A stretch of DNA of 64,000 nucleotides from UMGS1696 sp964430105 (GTDB lineage Bacteria > Bacillota > Clostridia > Oscillospirales > CAG-272). Positions within the stretch are counted from its first letter, which is position 1, and every line of letters begins with the position of its first letter. Positions 32,247 to 41,282 of this stretch are shown here, one piece after another. The stretch lies in contig CAYSEF010000001.1 in assembly GCA_964430105.1 (NCBI GenBank), positions 80,579 to 144,578 of the forward strand, written 5' to 3'. The notes beneath the pieces were generated by a model that did not search any database, was not told the DNA's origin, and was given only the letters and a program-made list of their open reading frames with translations. A program made the position numbers and the translations under genes.

Positions 32247-32275
32247 ATTATAGCACGACAAATTTGCGTTGTCAA
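32247..32275 (-). promoter_or_regulatory. Consensus promoter of metNIQ
   Basis: Leftward TTGACA (complement 32270-32275), 17-base spacer, TATAAT (complement 32247-32252). Both boxes are perfect. The gap 32276-32376 between this and the MATE promoter is AT-rich and I see nothing in it. Confidence 0.88.
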
Positions 32276-32376
32276 GGGGTATGTGACAAAAAAATTGAAT
32301 ATATTTTAACGAAACATATAAAAAATTCAAACAAATTTGAATAATTGAAGCTGATTTTGTAATTTGATGAAATTAC

Positions 32377-32405
32377 TTGACTATTCAGCAGTAAAGTAGT
32401 ATTAT
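32377..32405 (+). promoter_or_regulatory. Promoter for the MATE exporter gene
   Basis: TTGACT at 32377-32382, 17-base spacer, TATTAT at 32400-32405, 54 bases before the start. Confidence 0.6.
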
Positions 32406-32458
32406 TATATGTATTGGAAGATAGTTTAGAAATATAATTTTAAGTGGAGCTTTTTCTT

Positions 32459-33850
32459 ATGCAAACAGATCAAAAACGAGCGATATTTACAAAATTCAAA
32501 AAAAATGACGTTGATATGACGGAAGGCAATATTATCGGTCATCTCATTAGCTTTGCACTTCCTCTTTTGATAGGGAACATTTTTCAGCAGCTTTATAATA
32601 CAGTAGATACATGGGTTGTAGGTAACTATGTCAGCAACGAAGCGTTTGCGGCTGTTGGTAGTGTTGGTCCGATTATAAATATGCTTATCGGATTTTTTAT
32701 GGGTCTGTCAAGCGGTGCCGGAGTTGTAATTTCACAATATTATGGTGCTAAGAAGGAAGATAAAGTAAGCGAAACAGTACATACAGCTTTGCTTATGACC
32801 CTGATTCTTTCGGTTATCTTTACTGTAGTAGGAATTGCAATGACACCTACTATGCTGAATTTCATGAAAACCGATCCAAGCGTTTTTCCGGAATCTAAGG
32901 TTTATCTTAATATATATTTCGCAGGCGTAACAGGTTTGCTGATTTATAATATAGGTTCAGGTATTCTTCGTGCTGTAGGCGATTCAACAAGACCGTTTAT
33001 ATTTCTTGTTGTATCTGCTGTAATTAACATAGTTCTTGACCTTGTGTTTGTTATAGTATTTGATATGGGTGTAGCCGGAGTTGCATACGCCACCATAGTT
33101 GCACAATGTGTTTCAGCAATACTTGTTGTAATCACTCTCATGCGTTCAGAGTCATGTATTAAAGTGAGCTTGAATAAATTGCGTATGTCGTGGGAAATGC
33201 TTGGTAAAATATTCCTTGTTGGTATACCTGCAGCACTTCAAATGGCAGTTACAGCATTCTCAAACGTATTCGTTCAGTCGTATATCAATTATTTTGGTGC
33301 TGATTGTATGTCCGGTTGGACTGCATATTCAAAGATCGACCAGCTCATCCTTCTGCCAATGCAGTCAGTATCACTTGCGTCAACTACCTTTGTTGGACAA
33401 AATCTTGGTAAAAATCAGGTTGAAAGAGCAAAGAAAGGCGTAAGTAAATCGTTGGTAATAGCTATCATTTCAACGATAATACTTATGATACCTGTAATGA
33501 TAGCTGCACCGTATCTTGTTACATTCTTCAATAATAAACCCGAAGTTGTAGAGTATGGTACGCTTCTTCTCAGAGTTATCTCACCGTTCTATGTTCTGTG
33601 TTGCATCAATCAGATATATATGGGTGCGCTGAGAGGTTCCGGTAATACACTTGCACCTATGGTAATGATGCTTTGCTCATTTGTAGCATTCCGTCAGGTA
33701 TATCTATATATTGTGTCACGCATTGCAAATGAGATAATTCCTATCGCAATGAGCTATCCGGCAGGCTGGTTGCTGTGCAGTGCGCTTGTACTTATCTATT
33801 ACCATAAGGCAAATCTTACAAAGACACGTATTGTGAATGATAAAGAATAA
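32459..33850 (+). CDS. MATE family efflux transporter
   Basis: A 463-residue multidrug/toxin exporter with twelve membrane helices in two six-helix halves. Typical marks are Pro-Leu-Leu-Ile-Gly-Asn-Ile-Phe-Gln-Gln-Leu-Tyr-Asn-Thr-Val-Asp in helix 1 and Gly-x-Pro-Ala-Ala-Leu-Gln in the second half. Such pumps use Na+ or H+. ATG at 32459 has GGAG nine bases ahead; a GTG at 32444 overlaps that site. The substrate cannot be named. It is followed by trxA after 56 bases. Confidence 0.9.
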   Translation: MQTDQKRAIFTKFKKNDVDMTEGNIIGHLISFALPLLIGNIFQQLYNTVDTWVVGNYVSNEAFAAVGSVGPIINMLIGFFMGLSSGAGVVISQYYGAKKEDKVSETVHTALLMTLILSVIFTVVGIAMTPTMLNFMKTDPSVFPESKVYLNIYFAGVTGLLIYNIGSGILRAVGDSTRPFIFLVVSAVINIVLDLVFVIVFDMGVAGVAYATIVAQCVSAILVVITLMRSESCIKVSLNKLRMSWEMLGKIFLVGIPAALQMAVTAFSNVFVQSYINYFGADCMSGWTAYSKIDQLILLPMQSVSLASTTFVGQNLGKNQVERAKKGVSKSLVIAIISTIILMIPVMIAAPYLVTFFNNKPEVVEYGTLLLRVISPFYVLCCINQIYMGALRGSGNTLAPMVMMLCSFVAFRQVYLYIVSRIANEIIPIAMSYPAGWLLCSALVLIYYHKANLTKTRIVNDKE

Positions 33851-33906
33851 AACGGAAAACAAAAAGAAATACTATAATGTAAAAGATAATAAGAAAGGAT
33901 AAAATC

Positions 33907-34221
33907 ATGGCAATCACAACATTAACAAATGAAAATTTTGAAAATGAAGCGTTAAAATCGGACAAGCCTGTTCTCATTGACTTCTGGGCAACATGGTGCG
34001 GACCGTGCAAAATGCTTTCACCTATTATTGAGGAGATCGCAGAAGAAAGAGACGATATAAAAGTTTGCAAGATAAACGTCGATGACGAAGGCGAACTTTC
34101 AATTAAATATGGCGTAATGAGTATTCCTACACTTATTCTTATGGAAAACGGTGAAGTAAAGAACACATCAGTCGGATTTATGCCCAAAAAAGAAGTAATC
34201 GAATTTATCGATAAGATCTAA
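33907..34221 (+). CDS. trxA: Thioredoxin
   Basis: A 104-residue thioredoxin with the active site Trp-Cys31-Gly-Pro-Cys34 and the cis-Pro in Ser-Ile-Pro-Thr-Leu. It reduces disulfides in the cytoplasm. AAAGGA precedes the ATG, and a terminator of the conserved-loop family follows. Confidence 0.95.
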   Translation: MAITTLTNENFENEALKSDKPVLIDFWATWCGPCKMLSPIIEEIAEERDDIKVCKINVDDEGELSIKYGVMSIPTLILMENGEVKNTSVGFMPKKEVIEFIDKI

Positions 34222-34246
34222 AACAGCATTACCTTAAAATAAAAAA

Positions 34247-34300
34247 GAGGCTTCACGCATTTCGGAAATTTCTCCTTAGTGCGAGTAACCTCTTTTTTTA
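34247..34300 (+). terminator. Terminator hairpin with conserved loop, copy D
   Basis: GAGGCTTCACGCA (34247-34259) faces TGCGAGTAACCTC (34280-34292), with three mismatches, then a T-run. The loop TTTCGGAAATTTC-TCCTTAG is the same as in copies A and B except for one missing T. Confidence 0.8.
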
Positions 34301-34313
34301 TTTAATGGTATTT

Positions 34314-35408
34314 TTACTGAACTCTCAGCATTTCACTGTCGTTTAGTATACCCGGTGAGAGCATAACCAGCAAATCTGCACCATCGGCATCGACATATTG
34401 AGGAAGTATCACTGACGCAATATATCGTAGGTCTATTACTGTAATTTTAGAGTAATAATCAACTAAAAGTGGCGTTATACTGCTTCCAAACGAATCACGC
34501 ACAATCACAAGCTTATTATCAGTTTGAGAATTTTCGTTTTCAATAGTTATAAGCGGTACTGCACCCCCGAGGAATATGTCATACATATCAAGACTGCGTT
34601 CATCTTCAAGCTTGCCAAGAGTGTATATCTCGTTCATGTCGTCGGCAATAGCTGAAACTGTTACATTTTCAATAACGTCGCTTGTCAAATAAAATATCGA
34701 CTCAGACTCAATCGGCATAGCGTATTGACCTGCAAAAACGCCTTTGAAATCTGTTATTTCATTTATTTCATATTCCGGAACAGTTACATTAAGCCCCATT
34801 GATGTGACTAATTTATTGACAGTGCCTTCTAACTTTTCCTGACGCCAGTGGGAATCGGTTTTGTAATATGAATCAAGAGAAAGCGTGTCTGAAATATCAA
34901 TTGCTTCAAAACTCGGCATAGCTGAGTACAGCAACTCACACATTCTATCAAAATCCTGTATAGGATGCACTTTATCATTCATGAAGTGAGACTTCTGGGG
35001 GATAACAGAAACATAGGCATTCTCGCATCCAAGCAATTCACGGATTTTTTCCAATTTTGCTCCGGCCTTTACGATAGAGCTTTCATTCAGCTTGTATTCA
35101 AGCTTTGTTAAATATCCGTCAACCTCATAAATATCGCTTGAATCTGAACGTCCGCTCAGTATTTCAAATGTACCCTTTATAGAACGCCAACCTTCACGCA
35201 AGGGAAATTGATCCGGCAGATATTTTTCGAGATTCTGCATGAATGTTCCGCTTTTAACAGTTTGTGTGGTAAATTCAGGAAACTGTGCCAATGAGCGACG
35301 TTCGCTTTCCGATAATTTAGCATCAGGCAGAACGATATGCAGTACGCCAAAAGTTGCTATCATTGCCGTGAATAGCACAATGGTAATAATTTCAATAGTT
35401 TTTTTCAT
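34314..35408 (-). CDS. DHHW-family protein (AlgJ/AlgX-like cell-surface O-acetylation partner)
   Basis: A 364-residue protein with an N-terminal membrane segment (residues 7-29) and an SGNH-hydrolase-like extracytoplasmic domain. The Lys-Thr-Asp-Ser-His-Trp motif near residue 186 is the Asp-x-His-Trp hallmark; Gln-Phe-Pro-Leu-Arg-Glu near 68-73 is also typical. These proteins work with an MBOAT acyl-transferase to acetylate exported polysaccharides or teichoic acids. It starts 2 bases after the MBOAT stop, so the two are co-expressed. The acceptor polymer is unknown. Confidence 0.85.
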   Translation of the reverse strand: MKKTIEIITIVLFTAMIATFGVLHIVLPDAKLSESERRSLAQFPEFTTQTVKSGTFMQNLEKYLPDQFPLREGWRSIKGTFEILSGRSDSSDIYEVDGYLTKLEYKLNESSIVKAGAKLEKIRELLGCENAYVSVIPQKSHFMNDKVHPIQDFDRMCELLYSAMPSFEAIDISDTLSLDSYYKTDSHWRQEKLEGTVNKLVTSMGLNVTVPEYEINEITDFKGVFAGQYAMPIESESIFYLTSDVIENVTVSAIADDMNEIYTLGKLEDERSLDMYDIFLGGAVPLITIENENSQTDNKLVIVRDSFGSSITPLLVDYYSKITVIDLRYIASVILPQYVDADGADLLVMLSPGILNDSEMLRVQ

Positions 35409-35410
35409 GA

Positions 35411-36784
35411 TCAGAACCTGAAATATAAGAATGGATTGAATGAACCGTCAACGATATATGCAGTAGAAACCACAAGTACACTCATGATAAAAACAGGTGT
35501 GAGAATTTGTACGAGCTTTGCGGTTTTTTCGTTTTCGGAGAGCTTTTTCGCTATTATCGAGAGAATTGGAGTAGAACCGATACAAGCAGCAAGGAGTGTA
35601 AATGCATAGCTGCGTGCATAGTAAATCGATGCTGTGTCTGTTAGATTTGTAAAGTCAAACATACGAGAAAGCGTTACTGCAAAATCTGTCAGAGTATTTG
35701 AATTAAATAAAACAAAGCTTATCAGTACAATAAAAAGTATGATAATACGGTTCACAATGCGAGGAATCTTAGAAACGATTGACTTCATAGCTTTTTCAAG
35801 CACAAGGAACAGCGCAAAATAGAGTCCCCATAAAACGAAGTTCCACTGTGCACCATGCCAAAGACCTGTAAGCATCCATACAACGAGAATATTTCGTGCC
35901 CATTTTAGCTTCGATACACGATTTCCTCCCATAGGGATATATATATAATCTCTGAACCATGATCCGAGTGAGATATGCCATCTGCGCCAAAATTCCGCTA
36001 CACTTTGAGAAATGAATGGATAAGTGAAGTTTTCCATAAACTCAAAACCAAACATTCTTCCAAGACCAATAGCCATATCAGAGTAACCCGAGAAATCAAA
36101 GTATATCTGAAGAGTTGCTGCAATAGCAGAGAACCATGTGCCAAGCATAGATGTTCCGAGAAGTCCGACTGCTTCACCAAGGACATTAGCTATGAGAACT
36201 TTCTTGCCAAGACCTATAGTGAATCTCAGAATTCCGTGTGAAAATCCTTCTATTGTGTGCTTGCGTTCTTTCAGTTGATCTGCAACATCGGCGTATCGAA
36301 CGATAGGTCCTGCGATAAGCTGAGGAAATAGTGATACATATAGTGCCAGATGGAACGGGTTCTTCTGCGATTCACATTCTTTGCGATATACGTCAACTGA
36401 ATATCCGATAAGCTGGAATGTGTAGAAAGATATTCCAACAGGAAGTGCAATATGTGGCAAAGGAATATCGAAAGCCGGAATTAGATTTAAGTTTTCGATA
36501 ATAAAATCCGCATATTTGCATATAACGAGTGGTAGTATCTCAATTACCAGTGTGATTATAAGCCAAAGCTTGCGATGATTGCCTCTGTCCATTAATCGAG
36601 CAAAAATATAAGCCTGAGTAATGGAAAAGAGCATTAGTATAATGTATCCGGGCTCTCCTGCAGTGTAAAATAAAAGAGAAAAAATAAGGAGAATTGTATT
36701 TTTTGCTTTGCTGGGAACTAAAAAATAGCATAACAGGAGAGCAGGGAGAAAGAAGTATAAGAATTGTATGCCGGAAAATACCAT
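35411..36784 (-). CDS. MBOAT family O-acyltransferase (AlgI/DltB-like)
   Basis: A 457-residue polytopic protein with about eleven membrane helices. The MBOAT core has Phe-Asp-Phe-Ser-Gly-Tyr-Ser-Asp-Met-Ala-Ile-Gly and the catalytic His in Leu-Thr-Gly-Leu-Trp-His-Gly-Ala (about residue 309). It moves acyl groups across the membrane for use by the DHHW partner encoded next. No strong ribosome binding site is visible, and the gene follows the DUF4358 gene by 15 bases. The Phe-Ser-Ser-like start (Met-Val-Phe-Ser-Gly) is the usual beginning in this family. Confidence 0.9.
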   Translation of the reverse strand: MVFSGIQFLYFFLPALLLCYFLVPSKAKNTILLIFSLLFYTAGEPGYIILMLFSITQAYIFARLMDRGNHRKLWLIITLVIEILPLVICKYADFIIENLNLIPAFDIPLPHIALPVGISFYTFQLIGYSVDVYRKECESQKNPFHLALYVSLFPQLIAGPIVRYADVADQLKERKHTIEGFSHGILRFTIGLGKKVLIANVLGEAVGLLGTSMLGTWFSAIAATLQIYFDFSGYSDMAIGLGRMFGFEFMENFTYPFISQSVAEFWRRWHISLGSWFRDYIYIPMGGNRVSKLKWARNILVVWMLTGLWHGAQWNFVLWGLYFALFLVLEKAMKSIVSKIPRIVNRIIILFIVLISFVLFNSNTLTDFAVTLSRMFDFTNLTDTASIYYARSYAFTLLAACIGSTPILSIIAKKLSENEKTAKLVQILTPVFIMSVLVVSTAYIVDGSFNPFLYFRF

Positions 36785-36799
36785 ATTATTTCAGATAAA

Positions 36800-37504
36800 T
36801 TAACCGAGAACGTTTACAACTGAGCCGATTTCGGAATAAACACCATCAGCAGCAGCAACAATAGCATTCATAACAGGGATTACATTTTCGTTAAATGTGT
36901 TTGACATAACAAGAATAACATCGTTGTCAAGACGGATAGTACGCATCTGATCTGCAGAAACGCAAACCCACTTGCGAGGATTTATCTTTTCAGCGAGTGC
37001 GGTCTGGATATCGTCAGTGTTTGTTCCATCTGTGCGAACCATAACGAGTGAATAGGGAATAGATCCTACCATAGATTCTGAAAGAATGATATCAGTAATA
37101 CCTTCGAGATCGGTAAGACCTGTGTGATGTGTTATGAGATCCATATCATCGAGAGGAAGAATATTTGTGTCCATACCCATCGGAAGGTTGTCAGCACACT
37201 GAGAATAAACATTTACATTGATAAATGTAACAGCATCTTCAGCAGATGTAACAGAGGTAACTGCATCACTTGGCAGTTCATCTTCTGTAACAGAATCATC
37301 GTCATCAATGATATCGTCAGTTTCAATTTCGCTTTCACCTTCGTTGTTGTCTTCTATAACACCATCACCGTTTTCATCACCGAGAGTGTCGCTTATAGTA
37401 GTATCGCTTTCACTTGTGGAAATATCTGTTTCGTTAGTGTCATTACCACCGCAGGAGGAGAGAATAAGAGCTGATGCGAGCATTAAGATAAGAATTTTTT
37501 TCAT
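36800..37504 (-). CDS. DUF4358-like lipoprotein
   Basis: A 234-residue secreted lipoprotein. Its signal peptide ends Leu-Ser-Ser-Cys with Cys18; residues 20-85 are a very acidic Asp/Glu/Thr/Ser linker; residues 90-234 form one domain that resembles DUF4358, found next to MBOAT/DHHW genes in Firmicutes. Role unknown, probably part of the same surface-modification unit. It is the first gene of this three-gene set. Confidence 0.78.
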   Translation of the reverse strand: MKKILILMLASALILSSCGGNDTNETDISTSESDTTISDTLGDENGDGVIEDNNEGESEIETDDIIDDDDSVTEDELPSDAVTSVTSAEDAVTFINVNVYSQCADNLPMGMDTNILPLDDMDLITHHTGLTDLEGITDIILSESMVGSIPYSLVMVRTDGTNTDDIQTALAEKINPRKWVCVSADQMRTIRLDNDVILVMSNTFNENVIPVMNAIVAAADGVYSEIGSVVNVLG

Positions 37505-37724
37505 TTTAGTTTTCCTTTCTTGGTTTCGTAGATATTATGCACAGTTAAATTTGCGATTATACCTATCGAAAAAATCATTTTTTCTATTGAAGATTTGTAC
37601 GCTTTGTGATATGATAATTATGGATTGGTTTGCCACGAAAATCACAAAGCCATTATAAGACGTTTAAGAAGGCTAAAAAGTTCCCGAAAAAACAAAAAAA
37701 TTTTATAATTCAGGAAAAAATAAT

Positions 37725-38381
37725 ATGATAACTTACGAGAACATCAAACATAACGAAAATATCAATACTTATATCCGAAAAGCCGACGAGTCTCTAATAG
37801 CACTTGGATATACAGAACACAGCTTTGCACATGTCACAAAAGTTGCAGAGACTGCCGGATATATTCTCAAGACACTCGATTATTCAGAGCATGAGATAGA
37901 GCTTGTGAAAATTTCAGGATATCTTCATGATATTGGAAATTTGGTTAATAGAGTTGAACACTCACAGAGTGGTGCTGTCATGGCGTTCAGAATACTCGAT
38001 AAGCTTGGTATGGAGGCGTCTGATATTGCAGAGATCGTAACAGCTATTGGAAATCATGATGAAGGCACCGGAACTCCTGTAAATGCTGTTGCAGCCGCTT
38101 TGTTTCTTGCAGACAAATCCGATGTTAGAAGAAGCCGTGTAAGATGTGAAATGACTGACTTCGATATTCATGACAGAGTAAACTATTCTGTTGTTGAATC
38201 ATCTTTAAGAATAAATGAGGATAAAACCGAAATTTCACTGATACTTAAGATTGATACTCAATATTCAAGTGTTTCTGAGTATTTTGAGATATTCCTCGAT
38301 AGAATGATACTCTGTCGTAAAGCTGCCGAAAGGCTTGGTATGATATTCAGACTGGTCATAAACGATCAGAGCTTAATGTAA
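37725..38381 (+). CDS. HD-domain phosphohydrolase
   Basis: A 218-residue protein with the metal-binding His (His-Ser-Phe-Ala-His) and His-Asp-Ile-Gly-Asn motifs of the HD superfamily within residues 25-75, and further His and Asp residues (Gly-Asn-His-Asp-Glu, Ala-Asp-Lys-Ser-Asp). HD enzymes cleave phosphoesters of nucleotides; the substrate is unknown. It precedes hslO by 35 bases and may share its transcript. Confidence 0.83.
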   Translation: MITYENIKHNENINTYIRKADESLIALGYTEHSFAHVTKVAETAGYILKTLDYSEHEIELVKISGYLHDIGNLVNRVEHSQSGAVMAFRILDKLGMEASDIAEIVTAIGNHDEGTGTPVNAVAAALFLADKSDVRRSRVRCEMTDFDIHDRVNYSVVESSLRINEDKTEISLILKIDTQYSSVSEYFEIFLDRMILCRKAAERLGMIFRLVINDQSLM

Positions 38382-38416
38382 AAAAATAAACCATTTCTCG
38401 AAAGGATAAAAATAAA

Positions 38417-39334
38417 ATGCCAGCAAATAAAAGTATAATAAAACGTGCTATTTCTGTAGATGGCGGTATTCGTGTTCTGTTCTGCGACTCTACCGCTATT
38501 GTTCGTCATGTGTGTGAAACTCATCACACTTCTAAAACAATGACTGCTGTTCTCGGACGTGCTCTTACTGCAACTTCTCTTATGTCAAGCTTGCTTAAGG
38601 ATAAAGACAATACATTAACACTGCAATTAAAAGGTGATGGCCCCGCAGGTTCTGTCGTATGTGTCGGTGATTATATGGGCAATGTTCGTGGATATGCAGA
38701 TGATCCTACAGTTGAATTGCCTCCGAATAAATATGGCAAACTGGACGTTGGCGGAGCTGTAGGTCATGGTACAATGTATATTATCAAGGATATGGGTATG
38801 AACGAGCCATATGTCGGAGTATCTCCTATAGTGTCAGGTGAGATTGCAGAGGATATCACTGAATACTTCGCAAGCAGTGAACAAACTCCAACAGTTTGTG
38901 CGCTTGGTGTTCGTGTTGACACAGATAATATGTGCTTTGCGGCGGGAGGATATCTTATCCAGCTGATGCCCGGATATCAGGAAAGTGATGTTGAACGAAT
39001 CGAAACAAATGTAAATATGGCTGAATCAGTTTCAAAAATGATAGCTGATGGCAAGGATGGCGATGAAATTATCGCACTGCTGTTTGATGGTATAGAATAC
39101 CAAATGTTCGATGAGTTTGATATAGAATATCGCTGTAACTGCTCAAAGGATCGCTATCTCAGAGCACTTGTAAGTCTTAATGAAACTGATATGCAGGAAC
39201 TTCGTGACGCAGGTGAACCTGTCGAAACAAACTGTCGTTTCTGTGGAAAGAAATACACTTTTGAACTCGAAGAAATCGATCAAGCGAGAGCAGAAGCAAG
39301 AAAACAGCAGGATGAATCCGACAACGAAGAATAA
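38417..39334 (+). CDS. hslO: Redox-regulated chaperone Hsp33
   Basis: A 305-residue Hsp33, activated by oxidation. The C-terminal zinc site is Cys240-x-Cys242 and Cys273-x-x-Cys276, exactly the redox switch. The N-terminal domain has the Gly-Asp-Gly-Pro-Ala-Gly loop. AAAGGA precedes the ATG. Confidence 0.94.
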   Translation: MPANKSIIKRAISVDGGIRVLFCDSTAIVRHVCETHHTSKTMTAVLGRALTATSLMSSLLKDKDNTLTLQLKGDGPAGSVVCVGDYMGNVRGYADDPTVELPPNKYGKLDVGGAVGHGTMYIIKDMGMNEPYVGVSPIVSGEIAEDITEYFASSEQTPTVCALGVRVDTDNMCFAAGGYLIQLMPGYQESDVERIETNVNMAESVSKMIADGKDGDEIIALLFDGIEYQMFDEFDIEYRCNCSKDRYLRALVSLNETDMQELRDAGEPVETNCRFCGKKYTFELEEIDQARAEARKQQDESDNEE

Positions 39335-39352
39335 ACCTGAGAGGGAACTAAT

Positions 39353-39976
39353 ATGATTAAGATAGAACGCACATCCGTCATGAATTTGGAAAACGCAATA
39401 CGTGGTGCAAGAAATCCGCTTAATTCATGGAATCGTATGGATAGTGCATATGATGAAGACGGAAACTTTGCTCTCGGCGAGAACGATCTCTCTCTTGCGG
39501 TTCGTCTTGCAAAAGCAGGCTCAGACCATCGTAAATATCTACGTCAGATATTTGTGTCAGTAGATGTTACAGCGCCTCTGTATTGGTGGAAGGAATATGA
39601 TACTTATAAAGTGGGTACAGTTGCAAATTCTACCAGCACAATGCATAAGATTCACGCAAAACCATTCTCTCGTGACGATTTCAGCTGTGACAGAATGTCC
39701 GATACTGCACTCGAATGCTTAGATAATATTATAAAAGTGCTTGAAGACCGCCGTAAAAAATTTATCGAAACAAAAGATAATATGTATTGGCACGATATGA
39801 TACAGCTTCTCCCATCGTCTTATAACCAAATGCGTACCTGTACCTTAAATTACGAGAATCTGATTAACATATACTATGCACGTCGTAACCATAAGCTTCC
39901 CGAATGGCATACATACTGCGATTGGATAGCTTCACTGCCGTATGCGACGGAGCTTATCACAACATTACGTGATTAA
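39353..39976 (+). CDS. Unknown protein, weakly ThyX-like
   Basis: A 207-residue protein without a firm family assignment. The pattern His-Arg-Lys-Tyr-Leu-Arg near residues 59-64, Trp-Trp-Lys-Glu-Tyr-Asp-Thr-Tyr (77-84), Asn-Ser-Thr-Ser-Thr-Met-His (91-97) and a C-terminal Leu-Pro-x-x-Tyr...Asn-Leu-Ile-x-x-Tyr-Tyr-Ala-Arg-Arg resembles flavin-dependent thymidylate synthases in outline, but the ThyX motif itself is not intact. Similar proteins are, from memory, found in phages and Firmicutes. It follows hslO by 18 bases and precedes the cation transporter by 44. Confidence 0.5.
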   Translation: MIKIERTSVMNLENAIRGARNPLNSWNRMDSAYDEDGNFALGENDLSLAVRLAKAGSDHRKYLRQIFVSVDVTAPLYWWKEYDTYKVGTVANSTSTMHKIHAKPFSRDDFSCDRMSDTALECLDNIIKVLEDRRKKFIETKDNMYWHDMIQLLPSSYNQMRTCTLNYENLINIYYARRNHKLPEWHTYCDWIASLPYATELITTLRD

Positions 39977-40020
39977 AACAGTTGTATCGTGAAAGCGATA
40001 TAACAACCGAAAGGGTAAAA

Positions 40021-41190
40021 ATGAGCCACAATACCATAGAAACATCGTTTGAAAACCGTTCTAAAGCAGGAAGAAATGCAGGAATTGTCGGAATAGGAGT
40101 GAATCTTCTCCTGTTTGCAGTTAAATTGTTTGCGGGGATAGTTTCGGGTAGCGTTTCAATAATTGCAGATGCAATAAATAATCTCACCGATGCAGGTTCA
40201 TCTATTCTTGTGATTGTCGGATATGTTGTCGCAGCAAAACCGGCTGATAAAGAGCATCCATACGGACACGCAAGGATGGAGTATATTTGTAGCCTGTTTA
40301 TTTCGATAATTGTCACAGTGCTTGGACTTGAGTTGATGAAATCCTCAGTCGATTCGCTTATCTCCTCGGAAAAAATAGCAGAATACAGCTTGTTGTCGAT
40401 TATAATAATGTCAGCTGCTATTGCTGGTAAAATATTCCTTGCGATATATTACCGTATAGTTGGCAAAAAAATCGATTCGGATACATTAAAGGCATCTGCT
40501 GTCGATAGCGTAGGCGACGTTTGTGCAACCTCAGCAGTAATTCTCGGAATTATTCTTACACCTGTTATAGGACCGAAAGCAGACGGAATTTTTGGCTTGC
40601 TGATAGCTGTGTATATCTTTGTAATGGGTATAAAATTGATTCGTGAAGCTTGTAATACAATACTTGGAACACCACCTGATACAGAGCTTGTAAAGAAAAT
40701 TATCACAAAGCTTCGTAGCTACGATGGAGTTCTTGGAATACACGACTTGGTTATACATAGCTATGGTGTGGATCAGTTTTTTGCGACAGCTCATGTTGAA
40801 GTCGATGCAGAACGTGATGTTATGGAAAGCCACGATTTGATCGATAACATGGAAGTTGATTTCAAACGTGACCTTGGGATACAAATGGTTATACACCTTG
40901 ATCCTGTAGCGTTGAATGATAAACGTACAAATGAGCTGCACAACATGATTCGCACAATAATCGATGAGATAGCCGCAGAGTATTCGTGTCCGATGTCTAT
41001 GCATGATTTCAGAGCAGTTTTTGGGGTTACACATACAAATATTATTTTCGATATCGCAGTAGCGAACGATACAACCTTAAAAAACGATGAAATCGTAGAA
41101 ATGATACGAGAATATATATCGCAGAAATGCGGTAAAGAGTATAATGCGATAATAACTATAGACAGAGATTATACTACAACAAGATATTAA
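40021..41190 (+). CDS. Cation diffusion facilitator (CDF) transporter
   Basis: A 389-residue CDF exporter of divalent metals such as Zn2+ or Mn2+. It has six membrane helices, the metal site His/Asp signature (Ala-Asp-Ala-Ile-Asn-Asn-Leu-Thr-Asp-Ala and Val-Asp-Ser-Val-Gly-Asp), and Pro-Tyr-Gly-His between helices 2 and 3. The cytoplasmic C-terminal domain is about twice as long as usual: residues 210-290 are the ordinary ferredoxin-like domain, and residues 295-389 look like a second small alpha-beta domain. ATG at 40021 follows AAAGGG; the upstream TTG at 39982 is not used. Confidence 0.9.
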   Translation: MSHNTIETSFENRSKAGRNAGIVGIGVNLLLFAVKLFAGIVSGSVSIIADAINNLTDAGSSILVIVGYVVAAKPADKEHPYGHARMEYICSLFISIIVTVLGLELMKSSVDSLISSEKIAEYSLLSIIIMSAAIAGKIFLAIYYRIVGKKIDSDTLKASAVDSVGDVCATSAVILGIILTPVIGPKADGIFGLLIAVYIFVMGIKLIREACNTILGTPPDTELVKKIITKLRSYDGVLGIHDLVIHSYGVDQFFATAHVEVDAERDVMESHDLIDNMEVDFKRDLGIQMVIHLDPVALNDKRTNELHNMIRTIIDEIAAEYSCPMSMHDFRAVFGVTHTNIIFDIAVANDTTLKNDEIVEMIREYISQKCGKEYNAIITIDRDYTTTRY

Positions 41191-41240
41191 AAAACAACCG
41201 ACAGAATCGGATGAATTTCCGATAAACTGTCGGTTGTTTT
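41191..41240. terminator. Bidirectional terminator between the CDF gene and murE
   Basis: AAAACAACCGACAG (41191-41204) pairs perfectly with CTGTCGGTTGTTTT (41227-41240), with an inner ATCGGA/TCCGAT stem. Confidence 0.92.
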
Positions 41241-41282
41241 ACATGAATATACTAACTTACTAAATATCTATCTAAGTGAATC

